The notes beneath the pieces are model-generated. The model did no database searches, was not told the DNA's origin, and saw only the letters and a list, made by a program, of their open reading frames with translations. From contig NZ_FNOZ01000003.1 of NCBI RefSeq assembly GCF_900107175.1, positions 124,001 to 188,000 on the forward strand: a stretch of 64,000 bases of DNA. The letters are read 5' to 3'. Below are positions 20,927 to 30,075 of this stretch, one piece after another. The position numbers and the translations under genes were made by a program. Origin of the DNA: Modestobacter sp. DSM 44400 (GTDB taxonomy: Bacteria > Actinomycetota > Actinomycetes > Mycobacteriales > Geodermatophilaceae). The stretch's first letter is position 1; each line of letters starts with the position of its first letter.

Positions 20927-21589
20927 ATGACGTCGCGGGGCCTGCGCAGCGCCGTGCTCACGGCGCTCGTGTTCGCCATTCCGGCCGGCACCGGGTGCAC
21001 CGCCGCCGAGGGGGAGCAGCCGGGCGCGGCGAGCGCGAGCGGCTCCACGGCTGCGACGCCCTCGGCCACTTCCGGACTGGCGGCACTGCTGCTCGCCGAG
21101 GTGCCGTCCGGGCTGCCGCGGGTACCCGACGACGAGCTGGACCCGCCGGCGGGCCGTAAGTCGGTCGAGGACGTCGCCGGGTACGCGCCGGACGCCGGCC
21201 ACCAGCGGCAGGTGCTGCAGGACTACGGCTACCAGTGGGGCTGGGAGCGGTTCTGGCGCACCGGTGACCGGCTGACCAGCGTCTTCCTGGACCAGTTCAG
21301 CGGCCGCGAGGGCGCGGAGGTCTACGCCGACGACCTGGCCCGCAATGACGCCGAGTACTACGGCGGGGTGCCCGACAGCGCCCCGGCCGGGCTGCCCGTG
21401 GGCTGCACGCTGCTGACGGTGGACGCCCCCGACCCGTCGGGGAAACTGTCCGGCCCGGCGGCGTTCGTGTGGTGCGCCGCCGGCGTGTTCACCGTGTCGG
21501 TGGCGGTGGTCTCCACGAGCCCGGCGGAAGCCCGCGCCGAGGTCGAGTCGGTCACCGCAGACCAGCTGGACCTGCTGCCGGTCGGCTGA
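20927..21589 (+). CDS. putative secreted or lipid-anchored protein, unknown function
   Basis: A 220-residue protein. A short N-terminal hydrophobic stretch (about 5-22) precedes a Cys near residue 24 (PAGTGC), which could be a lipidation site although the -3 residue is not typical. An Ala/Ser/Gly-rich linker follows, then a folded part with many Trp/Tyr (YGYQWGWERFWR) and two further Cys (VGCTLL, VWCAAG). It has no family that I recognise. It starts 7 bp after ddl and probably shares its transcript. A surface or periplasmic role is inference. Confidence 0.65.
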   Translation: MTSRGLRSAVLTALVFAIPAGTGCTAAEGEQPGAASASGSTAATPSATSGLAALLLAEVPSGLPRVPDDELDPPAGRKSVEDVAGYAPDAGHQRQVLQDYGYQWGWERFWRTGDRLTSVFLDQFSGREGAEVYADDLARNDAEYYGGVPDSAPAGLPVGCTLLTVDAPDPSGKLSGPAAFVWCAAGVFTVSVAVVSTSPAEARAEVESVTADQLDLLPVG

Positions 21590-21841
21590 GACAACGGGCG
21601 GGAAAATGTTCCTCCTCGGCCTACAAGGGCCGCGCGCTCCCGAGCTGCTGCCGACGGCTCGACCACTGCGAGGCGCGCATCGCCCGGGCGGCGGCCAGCA
21701 GATCGGGCCCGCCCGGCCCGGCGGCCGGCCGGACGCCGGCGGACGAGCCAGTCGCGACCGCCGCGGTCGGGAAGCGAGGACAGCGATGAGGCGCTCGACA
21801 GTTCGGCGAAGCCGTTCCGCTCCTGCACCGGAGGTGGGTCG

Positions 21842-22589
21842 ATGAGCGAGCCGGTGCTGGTGCTGCGCGCTGGACCGCGTCCACGCCCAGGGTGGAACCA
21901 CCGTGACCGCGCTGCGCGCAGTCGACCTGACGGTGTGCGCCGGCGAGCTGGTAGCGGTGATGGGCCCCTCGGGATCGGGGAAGTCGACCCTGCTGCACAT
22001 CGCCGGCGGCCTGGACACCCCAACGGCCGGCTCGGTGGAGGTCGAGGGCCGCGACCTGGCCGAGCTGTCCGCGGCCGGATCGGCGGCGGCCCGCCGGCGC
22101 AGCGCCGGCTACGTCTTCCAGGACCTCAACCTGCTGCCCACGCTCACCGCGGCCGAGAACGTCGCGCTGCCCCGCGAGCTGGACGGCGTCCGCGCCCGCC
22201 AGGCCCGCCGGGAAGCGCGGCAGGCGCTGGAGGAGGTCGGCGTCGACGAGCTCGCCGACCGCTTCCCCGACGAGCTGTCCGGCGGTCAGCAGCAGCGGGT
22301 CGCGATCGCCCGCGCCCTGGTCGGCCCCCGGCGCCTGCTGCTCGCCGACGAGCCGACCGGGGCGCTGGACTCGACCACGGGGGAGGAGGTGCTGCGGGTG
22401 CTGCGCGCCCGGTGCGAGGCCAGGCGCGGCCGGCGTGCTCGCCACCCATGGGCGGGGTGTCCGGGCACGTGCTGGACGTCCCGCGGACGCTGCTGGGCGC
22501 CGTCGCCCGTGGCGGTGCCCCTGCTCGCCGTCACGGTCACCGGGCTGGTCGTCCGCTCCCGGTTGCCGATGGAGCGGCGGCTGACCTGA
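21842..22589 (+). pseudogene. remnant of an ABC transporter (ATPase fused to permease tail)
   Basis: The body encodes a LolD/MacB-type ATPase: Walker A GPSGSGKST, Q-loop VFQDLN, signature LSGGQQQRVAIARAL, Walker B LLLADEPTGALD. It is broken. After the ATG at 21842 (MSEPVLVLR), the family continuation ALDRVHAQGGTTVTALR is in another frame (a 2-nt loss near 21866-21870). After LRARCEA the H-loop AGVLATH is again out of frame (near 22425). What follows is not ATPase but resembles an FtsX-type permease end in two frames (VLDVPRTLLGAV, then PLLAVTVTGLVVRSRLPMERRLT). A deletion has joined the two genes. The 252 bp upstream hold no recognisable gene. Confidence 0.82.
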
Positions 22590-22593
22590 CCGG

Positions 22594-23148
22594 TCAGCCG
22601 GCGGGGACCGGCTCGGTGTAGGGCAGCGCGGTGGCGATGATCGGGCTCAGCGCGGTCGGGACGGCGCTGTCCGCACTGGCCGGCACCCGGACCTCGACAG
22701 GCACGATGCGGTCCACCGTCGTCCACACGACGGTGTCGGGGTCGCTGGTGTCGACGAACCACTGGACGCCGCTGACAACCAGGGTGGCCGCGTCGGCGAC
22801 GAAGCCGGCCGGCGGGGCGACGCCGCAGATGAGCACGACCGCGGGGTCGCCCCAGGCGTAGGCGTACGGGGAGTCCGACCGGACCATCCGCGAGTTCTCG
22901 CCGGCCAGCTCCAGGGGCAGCTGTCCCATCAGCACCGGGCAGGCCAGCTCGGCCTCGGCGGTCACCTCGGGGGTGTCCACGACGATCGTGGGCAGGTCGC
23001 CGCGCGGGGCGGACGTCGTCCCCTCGATGTCGGCGACCGGCCCGTTCCCGCCGTCGCCGTCCGGGCCGAGGACGTTGACCAGCACGACCAGGGCGACCAC
23101 CACCGGGACCACGACCGCGGCCGCCAGCACCGCCGCCCGGCGCAGCAC
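22594..23148 (-). CDS. DUF3515 family protein
   Basis: A 184-residue protein with one N-terminal membrane anchor (about 5-28, Val/Ala-rich) and an extracytoplasmic domain. Recognisable DUF3515 features are CPVLMGQLPLEL, SPYAYAWGDPAVVLICGV (two conserved Cys) and VQWFVDTS...VWTTVDR..VEVRVP. DUF3515 proteins are actinobacterial and of unknown function; the gene lies between ddl and thiL in mycobacteria as well. The GTG start is the first sensible one before the anchor. Confidence 0.85.
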   Translation of the reverse strand: MLRRAAVLAAAVVVPVVVALVVLVNVLGPDGDGGNGPVADIEGTTSAPRGDLPTIVVDTPEVTAEAELACPVLMGQLPLELAGENSRMVRSDSPYAYAWGDPAVVLICGVAPPAGFVADAATLVVSGVQWFVDTSDPDTVVWTTVDRIVPVEVRVPASADSAVPTALSPIIATALPYTEPVPAG

Positions 23149-23236
23149 GGGGTCGGTGCCGGGCCGGGCGGCCGACGGTTGCGGGGCCGGCGGGGGAGGA
23201 CCCGACGGGGCGGGCGGGGGGGCGGTGCTCAGGGCG

Positions 23237-23470
23237 TCAGATGTTCACGACAGGGCAGGTCAGCGTACGGGTGATCCCGTCCACCGACTGCACGCGGGCG
23301 ACGACCAGCCGGCCGAGCTCGTCGACGCTGCCGGCCTCGGCGCGCACGATCACGTCGTAGGGACCGGTGACGTCCTCGGCCTTGGTCACCCCGGCGATCT
23401 CTCCGATGGCCGCGGCGACCGCGGCTGCCTTGCCGACTTCGGTCTGGATGAGAATGTAGGCGTGGACCAC
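23237..23470 (-). CDS. stand-alone Lrp/AsnC ligand-binding (RAM) domain protein
   Basis: A 77-residue protein consisting only of the RAM/SMC alpha-beta sandwich of Lrp/AsnC regulators (VVHAYILIQTEVGKAAAVA..VTKAEDVTGPYDVIVRAEAGSVDELGRLV), without a DNA-binding domain. Such small proteins form dimers or oligomers that bind amino acids. The GTG at 23468-23470 has GAGGAAGG upstream and matches the family's usual length of about 75-80. It is followed by DUF3515 on the same strand and is divergent from thiL. Confidence 0.88.
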   Translation of the reverse strand: MVHAYILIQTEVGKAAAVAAAIGEIAGVTKAEDVTGPYDVIVRAEAGSVDELGRLVVARVQSVDGITRTLTCPVVNI

Positions 23471-23577
23471 GGGCTGACCTTCCTCGGGCGTCACCGATCC
23501 GGCAACGGCTGGGGGCAGAACCGGCCCGCCGAACAGCGGGCCGACCGGCAACGTACCGCAGTGCTGCGGGGTGACCG

Positions 23578-24612
23578 GTGACGCGCCCCCGGCCGCTGGT
23601 GCCCACCCCGGACCGGGCGGACAGCGTCGGGGTGGTCGGCGAGTTCGGGGTGATCGCGCGGGTGCTGGCCCGGTCCGGGACCGCCGCGCTCGCCGACGTC
23701 GGCCCCGGCGACGACGCCGCGGTGCTGCGCACCCCCGACGGCCGCGTGGTGGCGTGCACCGACGTCCTGGTCGAGGGGCGGCACTTCCGTCGCGACTGGT
23801 CCTCCGGGGCCGACGTCGGCCACAAGGCCGCCGCCGCCAACCTCGCCGACATCGCCGCGATGGGCGCCGTCCCGACCGCGCTGCTGGTCGGGCTGGCCTG
23901 CCCGGCCGACACCCCGGCGACCTGGCTGGAGGAGGTCGCGGACGGGCTGGCGGCCGAGTGTGCCCCGTTCGGCGCCGCCGTCGTCGGCGGCGACACCGTG
24001 GCCAGCGCGCCGGGCTCCGCGGCCGTCGTGCTGTCGGTGACCGCCCTGGGCGACCTCGGTGGCCGGGCGCCGGTGACCCGCGGCGGCGCCCGCCCCGGAG
24101 ACGTCGTGGCGGTCGCCGGCCGGCTGGGCTGGTCGGCCTGCGGCCTGGCGGTGCTGCGCCGCGGCTTCGCCAGCCCGATCGCCGCGGTCACTGCGCACCG
24201 TCGCCCGATCCCCCCTTACGCCGCCGGCCCGGCCGCCGCCGACGCCGGGGCGACCGCGATGTGCGACACCAGCGACGGACTGCTCGCCGACGCCGGCCAC
24301 CTCGCCGCCGACAGCGGGGTGGTGGTCGAGCTCGACCGGGACGCGCTGACCCGTGCGTTCCTCGACCCGCCGGGCCCGCTGCAGCAGGTCGCGGCCGCGC
24401 TGGGCGGAGACCCGATGCTCTGGGTGCTCACCGGCGGGGAGGACCACGCCCTGGTCGCCACGTTCCCCGCCGACGCGGCGCTGCCCGCCGGCTGGCAGGT
24501 GGTCGGCCGGGTCGGGGCGGGTGGCCCCGCCGTCCGGGTCGACGGCCGCCCGGCGGCCGACGTCGCCGCCGACCTGGGGGCGGAGGGGACCGGGCATGTG
24601 CACTTCGGATGA
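23578..24612 (+). CDS. thiL: thiamine-monophosphate kinase
   Basis: A 344-residue ThiL that phosphorylates thiamine monophosphate to the active diphosphate. Motifs typical of the PurM/ThiL fold: GVIARVL, VGPGDDAAVL (metal/ATP binding), CTDVLVEGRHF, HKAAAANLADIAAMGA, GGDTVAS, DTSDGLLADAGHLA and LTGGEDHALVATF. The GTG start lies 107 bp from the divergent Lrp-like gene. Confidence 0.96.
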   Translation: MTRPRPLVPTPDRADSVGVVGEFGVIARVLARSGTAALADVGPGDDAAVLRTPDGRVVACTDVLVEGRHFRRDWSSGADVGHKAAAANLADIAAMGAVPTALLVGLACPADTPATWLEEVADGLAAECAPFGAAVVGGDTVASAPGSAAVVLSVTALGDLGGRAPVTRGGARPGDVVAVAGRLGWSACGLAVLRRGFASPIAAVTAHRRPIPPYAAGPAAADAGATAMCDTSDGLLADAGHLAADSGVVVELDRDALTRAFLDPPGPLQQVAAALGGDPMLWVLTGGEDHALVATFPADAALPAGWQVVGRVGAGGPAVRVDGRPAADVAADLGAEGTGHVHFG

Positions 24613-24658
24613 CATAGCCACTTCGGCTGAACGGTGGGTTGAGCAGACGAGGAGTGCG

Positions 24659-25171
24659 GTGCGGCTGTGGGCGGTGCGTTACGACGACGCGGTGGCGATC
24701 CAGCTGGTCGAGCAGGTGCAGCACGAGTACGTCGTCCGGTACGGGGGCCGGGACGCCGCACAGGTGGACCCGGACGAGTTCGCCGCCCCACACGGGCTGT
24801 TCCTCGTCGCCGAGGCGGACGGGGAACCGGCCGGGTGCGGCGGCTGGCGGGTCCACGGCACGGATGCGAGCGGAGGCACGGTGGTGGAGCTCAAGCGGAT
24901 GTACGTCGCGCCCGGTTTCCGCCGGCACGGCATCGCGCGCACCCTGCTCGCCGCGCTGGAGGCGACCGCCGCCCGGGCCGGTCATCGGGAGGTGGTACTC
25001 AACTCCGGGGGACGCCAGCCGGAGGCGCTGGCGCTCTACGCGCGCACGGGGTACACACCGGTGCCCGGCTACGGCGTCTACGCGCAGTCCCTGGAAGCGG
25101 TGTTCCTGGGCAAGCCGCTCGAGGAACTCGAGCTCGACGAGCAGGAGGAGGTCGACGGATGGGCGTCGTGA
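24659..25171 (+). CDS. GNAT-family N-acetyltransferase
   Basis: A 170-residue acetyltransferase with the acetyl-CoA loop FRRHGIARTLL preceded by ELKRMYVAPG, and the C-terminal LYARTGYTPVPGYG. The substrate is unknown. GAGGAG stands 4 nt before the chosen GTG (a short spacing). Its end overlaps the next gene by 13 bp, so the two form a unit. The C-terminus is very acidic (EELELDEQEE). Confidence 0.88.
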   Translation: MRLWAVRYDDAVAIQLVEQVQHEYVVRYGGRDAAQVDPDEFAAPHGLFLVAEADGEPAGCGGWRVHGTDASGGTVVELKRMYVAPGFRRHGIARTLLAALEATAARAGHREVVLNSGGRQPEALALYARTGYTPVPGYGVYAQSLEAVFLGKPLEELELDEQEEVDGWAS

Positions 25172-25785
25172 CGGTGTCGGCGTCGTTCGGCGCCGGCGGA
25201 GCGGACATCGCCCCGGCCGTGGCCGCGCGCCTGGGCCTGCCCTTCCACGACCGGGCCATTCCGGTCCAGGTCGCCGGCCGGCTCGGTGTGCCGGTGGCCG
25301 AGGCGGAGGCCAACGACGAGACGATCGCCCGCGGGCTGTGGCGCCTGATCACCTCGCTCGGCTCGATGCCCGACCCGGTCGGCGGCGTGCTGCTGACGTC
25401 CACGCTGCCCGACGAGCGGGCCTACCGGGAGCAGACCGAGCGGGTGCTCGGCGAGATCGCCGCCGGGCCCGGTGGAGTCGTGCTGGGCCGGGCCGCCGCG
25501 ATGGTCCTCACCGACCGTCCCGACGTGCTGCACGTCCGGCTCGACGGCCCGCCGGAGCGGCGGCTGGCCGCCGCCGTGGGGCACCTGGGCCGGCCCGAAG
25601 AGGAGGTGCGCCGGGAACGGGACGCCGCCGACGCCGCGCGGACCGCCTACGTCCGGCACTTCTACCGGTGCGACCCGGCGCAGGCCAGGCACTACCACCT
25701 GGTGGTCGACAGCACCGCCCTGCCGCACGCGACCGTGGTGGACCTGGTGGTCGCCGCGGCGCGCGCCCTGGGCATCGGCGACTGA
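25159..25785 (+). CDS. cytidylate kinase-like family protein
   Basis: A 208-residue P-loop-like protein of the cytidylate kinase-like family. The glycine-rich N-terminus reads VTVSASFGAGGADIAPAVAARLGLPFHDR, with FGAGGA in place of a classic Walker A, followed by GGVVLGRAAAMVL and VLHVRLDGPPERRL. The family is typically annotated without a proven substrate, and true CMP kinase is unlikely. It overlaps the GNAT gene (13 bp) and converges on rpmB. Confidence 0.82.
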   Translation: MGVVTVSASFGAGGADIAPAVAARLGLPFHDRAIPVQVAGRLGVPVAEAEANDETIARGLWRLITSLGSMPDPVGGVLLTSTLPDERAYREQTERVLGEIAAGPGGVVLGRAAAMVLTDRPDVLHVRLDGPPERRLAAAVGHLGRPEEEVRRERDAADAARTAYVRHFYRCDPAQARHYHLVVDSTALPHATVVDLVVAAARALGIGD

Positions 25786-25801
25786 GGCCAGGAACGCGAC
25801 A

Positions 25802-25832
25802 GACCCCGGAGGTCACGAGGACCTCCGAGGTC
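25802..25832. terminator. hairpin between convergent genes
   Basis: 25802-25814 (GACCCCGGAGGTC) pairs with 25820-25832 (GACCTCCGAGGTC) over 13 positions with one non-Watson-Crick pair and a 5-nt loop. It lies 16 bp after the cytidylate-kinase-like gene and 42 bp from the end of rpmB, so it can serve both convergent genes. Confidence 0.65.
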
Positions 25833-25874
25833 GATCAGCCCGGCGTCAGCGGGCGGGTGGAGCCGAGCGGAGCG

Positions 25875-26066
25875 TCAGCCCCGGACGACCTTGCCCGCCC
25901 GGATGCAGGAGGTGCAGGCGTTGATGCGGCGGCGGGTGCCCGCACCGACGACTGCCTTCACAGCCTGGATGTTGGGGTTCCAGCGGCGCGGCGTGCGGCG
26001 GTGCGAGTGCGACACCGACATACCGAAACCGGGCCCCTTGCCACAGACATCGCACACGGCAGCCAC
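25875..26066 (-). CDS. rpmB: 50S ribosomal protein L28
   Basis: A 63-residue L28 of the zinc-binding type: [11 protein letters not shown] at the N-terminus and CTSCIRAGK at the C-terminus give the CxxC...CxxC ligands. The middle [16 protein letters not shown] is characteristic. The GTG start has GGGAG upstream. It is divergent from the DAK2/FakA-like gene as in other actinobacteria. Zinc-dependent L28 usually has a zinc-free paralogue under Zur control elsewhere in the genome (family knowledge). Confidence 0.96.
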   Translation of the reverse strand: MAAVCDVCGKGPGFGMSVSHSHRRTPRRWNPNIQAVKAVVGAGTRRRINACTSCIRAGKVVRG

Positions 26067-26223
26067 GGTCGATCACTCCCAGGAAGTTGGTTCAGAAGAC
26101 ATTCAGGAGACGCGGGGCGCAGAGTGCACCCGCATCAGGCTCGGTCCACTGTAGCCGGTGCCGCGCGGCGGTGTCGCCGGGGCCCGCCGGGCTCGCCCGG
26201 CCGGAGCTGTCGGTGCCCGCAGG

Positions 26224-26229
26224 TAACCT
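26224..26229 (+). promoter_or_regulatory. putative leaderless -10 box for the DAK2 gene
   Basis: TAACCT ends 7 nt before the GTG at 26237, the same hexamer and spacing as before the FAH-family gene. It supports that GTG over longer in-frame starts. Confidence 0.5.
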
Positions 26230-26236
26230 CCCGCAC

Positions 26237-27859
26237 GTGCTGCAGGCGCTGGACGGAGCGGCGGTCGGCCGGTGGAGCCGCACCGTCGTCGACGGCCTGT
26301 CCGGCGCGCGCTCGCGACTCGACGAGCTCAACGTCTTCCCCGTGCCCGACGGTGACACCGGCACCAATCTGCTGCTCACCGCCGAGGCAGGGCACGCCGC
26401 CCTGACCGCGCGGGGCGACGGGCCGGCGGAGTCGCCGTGGACGGTGCTCGCCCGTGGTGCGGTGCTCGGCGCCCGCGGCAACTCCGGCGCGATCCTCGCC
26501 CAACTGCTGCGCGGGCTGGCAGACGACCTCGCCGGCGCCCGCGAGGTCGACGGCGCCACCCTGGCCGCCGCGCTGTCCGGCGCCGCCCGCACCGCTTACG
26601 GCGCCGTCGCCGAACCCGAGGAGGGCACCTTCCTCACCGTGGCCAGGGCCGGCGCGGAGGCCGCCACCGCCGCGGTGGCGGCCGGGCACCCCGAGCTGGC
26701 CGACGTCGTCCGGGCGGCGGCCGACGGTGCGCGCACCGCCCTGCTGGCCACCACCGGCCAGCTGGCCGTGCTGCGCGACGCCGGCGTCGTGGACGCCGGC
26801 GGGGCCGGCTGGTGCGTGGTGCTGGACGCCCTCCTCACCGTCGTGACCGGCATCGAGCCCAGCCGGCCCCCGCTGTCCGGGGCGAACGCTCGCCCCGGCC
26901 GCCGGCCCGTGCCGCCCCCGGTGCACCAGCCGGCCGACGGCCCGGGCAGCGAGGTGCAGTTCCTGCTCGCCAACTCCGACGAGGACGCCGTGGGTCGCCT
27001 GCAGGCCCGGCTGGGCGAGCTCGGCGACTGTCTGGTGGTCGTCGGCGTCGACACCCCCGGCGGCCGCGAGTGGAACGTGCACGTCCACGTCAGCGATGTC
27101 GGTGCCGCCGTCGAGGCCAGCATCGAGGCCGGCCGGCCGCACCGCATCTCGGTGACCCCGCTGGCCCGGCTGCGCCCGCCCGCGCCGGCCGCCGGCGAAC
27201 GCGCGGTCGTCGCCGTCGCCTGCTCCGCCGGGCTGGCCGACCTCTTCGGCGGCGAGGGCGTCGCGGTCCTGACCGCGCCGGCCGACCAGGTCGAGGAGCA
27301 GGCGGTGCTGGCCGCCGTGCTGGGCACCGGGGCGGAGCAGGTCGTCGTGCTGCCCAACCACCCCGGGCTCACCGCTCTGGCCGCCCGCGCGGTCGAGCGG
27401 GCCCGCGAGGAGGGCCGGGACGCCGTCGTGGTGGCCACCCGCTCGCCCGTGCAGGGCCTGGCCGCCCTGGCCGTCGCCGACCCCACCCGCCGCTTCGGCG
27501 ACGACGTCGTCACGATGGCCGAGGCGGCCGCGGCCACCCGCTGGGCGGAGGTCGTCGTCGCCGACGGGGAGGCGCTGACCTCCGCCGGTCGCTGCTCGGC
27601 CGGCGACGTGCTCGGCTCCGCGGAGGGCGACGTCGTCGTCCTGGGCAGCGACCCGGCCGCCGTGGGCCGCGAGCTGCTGGACCGGCTGCTGTCGGCCGGC
27701 GGCGAGCTGGCCACGCTGGTCGTGGGCGACGAGGACGACGTCACCCGGGGGCTCGGCGACGCGGTCTGCGCACACCTGGCCACCGAGCACCCGACCGTCG
27801 AGGTGGTCCGCTACACCGGCGGCCCGGGGGCGGTGCCGCTGTTGATCGGGGTGGAGTGA
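26237..27859 (+). CDS. DAK2 domain-containing (FakA/YloV-like) protein
   Basis: A 540-residue protein. The N-terminal DAK2 domain (about 10-200) has NVFPVPDGDTGTNLLLT (Mg-ATP site), GARGNSGAILAQLLRG and DAGVVDAGGAGW. A FakA-C/DegV-associated domain follows (about 230-540; VLPNHPGLTALAARAVE, VVATRSPVQGLAALA). Family knowledge: FakA is the ATP-binding subunit of fatty acid kinase with a DegV-type FakB partner. Actinobacterial versions next to recG are usually uncharacterised. The GTG at 26237 is chosen from the -10 box and homology. It overlaps recG by GTGA. Confidence 0.88.
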   Translation: MLQALDGAAVGRWSRTVVDGLSGARSRLDELNVFPVPDGDTGTNLLLTAEAGHAALTARGDGPAESPWTVLARGAVLGARGNSGAILAQLLRGLADDLAGAREVDGATLAAALSGAARTAYGAVAEPEEGTFLTVARAGAEAATAAVAAGHPELADVVRAAADGARTALLATTGQLAVLRDAGVVDAGGAGWCVVLDALLTVVTGIEPSRPPLSGANARPGRRPVPPPVHQPADGPGSEVQFLLANSDEDAVGRLQARLGELGDCLVVVGVDTPGGREWNVHVHVSDVGAAVEASIEAGRPHRISVTPLARLRPPAPAAGERAVVAVACSAGLADLFGGEGVAVLTAPADQVEEQAVLAAVLGTGAEQVVVLPNHPGLTALAARAVERAREEGRDAVVVATRSPVQGLAALAVADPTRRFGDDVVTMAEAAAATRWAEVVVADGEALTSAGRCSAGDVLGSAEGDVVVLGSDPAAVGRELLDRLLSAGGELATLVVGDEDDVTRGLGDAVCAHLATEHPTVEVVRYTGGPGAVPLLIGVE

Positions 27860-30075
27860 GTGACGTGGTGATCGCGATGGACACCGTGCTGGTCAGGGTG
27901 CTGGGGCCCAAGACCGCCACGGCCATGGCCGACCAGCTGGCCCTGCACACCGTCCGCGACCTGCTGCGCCACTACCCGCGTCGGTACGCCCGCCGCGGAG
28001 AGATGAGCAAGCTCGACGACCTCGAGGTCGGCGACCGGGTCACCGTGCTGGCCCAGGTGAAGTCGGCCAGCACCCGGCCGATGCGGCAGCGCCGCGGCAC
28101 CCTCACCGAGGTCACCGTGGGCGACGGCGCGGGCAGCATGCGGCTGGTCTTCTTCACCAGCAAGCACGCCCACCTGAAGGTGGGGGAGTGGGGCCTGTTC
28201 GCCGGCACCGTGGGCAAGTGGCAGGGCGCGTTGCAGTTCACCCACCCCGACTGCCACGTGATCACCGGTGACGACGACGACTGGGCCCGTGCCCTGGTGC
28301 CGATCTACCCGGCGAGCAAGGACGTCTCCAGCTGGGTGATCCAGCGGTCGGTGAAGCTGCTCCTGGACGACCCGCACTCACTCGATGCCGCCCTCGACGA
28401 CCCGATCCCCGAGCCGGTCCGCCGTCGGCACGGGCTGATCACCCTGGCCCGGGCGCTGGTCGACAAGCACCGCCCGGAGACCCTCGAGGACGTCGAGCGC
28501 GCCGACGAGCGGCTCAAGTGGGACGAGGCGCTGGTCCTCCAGGTGACCCTGGCCGCCCGCCGCCGGGCCGCGGCGCTGGAGCCTGGCATCGCCCGGCCGC
28601 GACGCAGCGGCGGCCTGCTCGATGCCGTCGACTCCCGGCTGCCGTTCAGCCTGACCGAGGGGCAGCGGGAGGTCGGCGACGAGCTGGCCGCCGAGCTGGG
28701 CCGTGAGCAGCCGATGAACCGGCTGCTGCAGGGCGAGGTGGGGTCCGGCAAGACGGTGGTGGCGCTGCGCGCGATGGCGCAGGTCGTCGACGCCGGCGGT
28801 CAGGCCGCGCTGTTGGCCCCCACCGAGGTGCTCGCCGCCCAGCACGCCCGCAGCCTCACCGCGATCCTGGGCCCGCTCGGCCGCGCCGGCGAGCTCGACG
28901 GCGACCCGGCCGGCACCCGGGTCACGCTGCTCACCGGCTCGCAGAAGGCCGCCGCCCGCCGCACCGCCCGGGCGGCGGCCGCCGACGGCAGCGCCGGCAT
29001 CGTCGTCGGCACGCACGCCCTGCTCCAGGAGGGCGTGGAGTTCGCCGACCTCGGGCTGGTGGTCGTCGACGAGCAGCACCGCTTCGGGGTCGAGCAGCGG
29101 GACGCGCTGCGGGCCAAGGGCACCCGGCCGCCGCACGTGCTCGTGATGACCGCGACGCCGATCCCCCGCACGGTGGCGATGACCGTCTACGGCGACCTGG
29201 AGACCTCCACGCTGCGCCAGTTGCCCGCCGGCCGCGGCGGGGTGTCCAGCTCCGTGGTGCCGGTGGGAGAGAAGCCCGCCTGGCTGGACCGGGCCTGGGT
29301 GCGGGTGCGCGAGGAGGTGGCCGCCGGGCGACAGGCCTACGTCGTCTGCCCGCGGATCGGCGAGGAGGAGGGCAACGCGAACGACGGCAGAGGCCCCGAC
29401 GAGGGCCCGGACGACGCCGACGGTGCGCCCCCCGACGAGAAGGGCAGCAGCAGCGACCGCCGTCCGCCGCTGGCGGTGCTCGACGTCGCCGAGGGCCTGC
29501 GCGCCGGACCGCTGTCGACGCTACGGGTCGAGGTGCTGCACGGCCGCCTGCCGCCCGAGGAGAAGGAGGCCCGGATGCGGGCCTTCGCCGCCGGGGAGGT
29601 CGACGTCCTGGTGGCCACCACTGTGGTGGAGGTCGGCGTCGACGTGCCCAACGCGACGGTCATGGTCGTGATGGACGCCGACCGGTTCGGGGTCAGCCAG
29701 TTGCACCAGCTGCGCGGCAGGGTGGCCCGCGGTGCGCACGCCGGGCTGTGCCTGCTGGTCAGCGAGGCGTCCAGCTCCTCGCCCACCGGGCAGCGGCTGG
29801 CCGCGGTGGCCGCCACCACCGACGGGTTCGAACTGGCCCGGCTCGACCTGGAGACCCGCCGGGAGGGCGACGTGCTCGGCGCCGCCCAGTCCGGCCGCCG
29901 CTCGGGGGTGCGCCTGCTGTCGCTGCTGGACGACGAGGCGCTGATCAGCGAGGCCCGGGTCGAGGCCACCGCGCTCGTCGAGAGCGACCGGGGGCTGGCC
30001 GACCACCCCGAGCTGGCCGCCGCCGTCGCCGCGCTGGCGACGGACGAGCGCGCCGACTGGCTGGAGAAGGCGTGA
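27856..30075 (+). CDS. recG: ATP-dependent DNA helicase RecG
   Basis: A 739-residue SF2 helicase that remodels stalled forks and branched DNA. It has an N-terminal OB-fold wedge domain (about 50-150), Walker A GEVGSGKTVVALRAM, the DExx box as VVVDEQHRFG, TATPIPRTVAMT, and the C-terminal QLHQLRGRVARG. An acidic, Gly/Asp/Ser-rich insert of about 35 residues lies after VVCPRIGEEEG. The GTG overlaps the previous stop; an ATG 7 codons later is an alternative. Confidence 0.95.
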   Translation: MSDVVIAMDTVLVRVLGPKTATAMADQLALHTVRDLLRHYPRRYARRGEMSKLDDLEVGDRVTVLAQVKSASTRPMRQRRGTLTEVTVGDGAGSMRLVFFTSKHAHLKVGEWGLFAGTVGKWQGALQFTHPDCHVITGDDDDWARALVPIYPASKDVSSWVIQRSVKLLLDDPHSLDAALDDPIPEPVRRRHGLITLARALVDKHRPETLEDVERADERLKWDEALVLQVTLAARRRAAALEPGIARPRRSGGLLDAVDSRLPFSLTEGQREVGDELAAELGREQPMNRLLQGEVGSGKTVVALRAMAQVVDAGGQAALLAPTEVLAAQHARSLTAILGPLGRAGELDGDPAGTRVTLLTGSQKAAARRTARAAAADGSAGIVVGTHALLQEGVEFADLGLVVVDEQHRFGVEQRDALRAKGTRPPHVLVMTATPIPRTVAMTVYGDLETSTLRQLPAGRGGVSSSVVPVGEKPAWLDRAWVRVREEVAAGRQAYVVCPRIGEEEGNANDGRGPDEGPDDADGAPPDEKGSSSDRRPPLAVLDVAEGLRAGPLSTLRVEVLHGRLPPEEKEARMRAFAAGEVDVLVATTVVEVGVDVPNATVMVVMDADRFGVSQLHQLRGRVARGAHAGLCLLVSEASSSSPTGQRLAAVAATTDGFELARLDLETRREGDVLGAAQSGRRSGVRLLSLLDDEALISEARVEATALVESDRGLADHPELAAAVAALATDERADWLEKA

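Noticed and set aside
21606-21841. Possible small gene between the secreted protein and the ABC remnant
   Set aside because: Open frames give Arg/Gly/Pro-rich sequence with no RBS or family. They may be decayed sequence, but nothing can be named.
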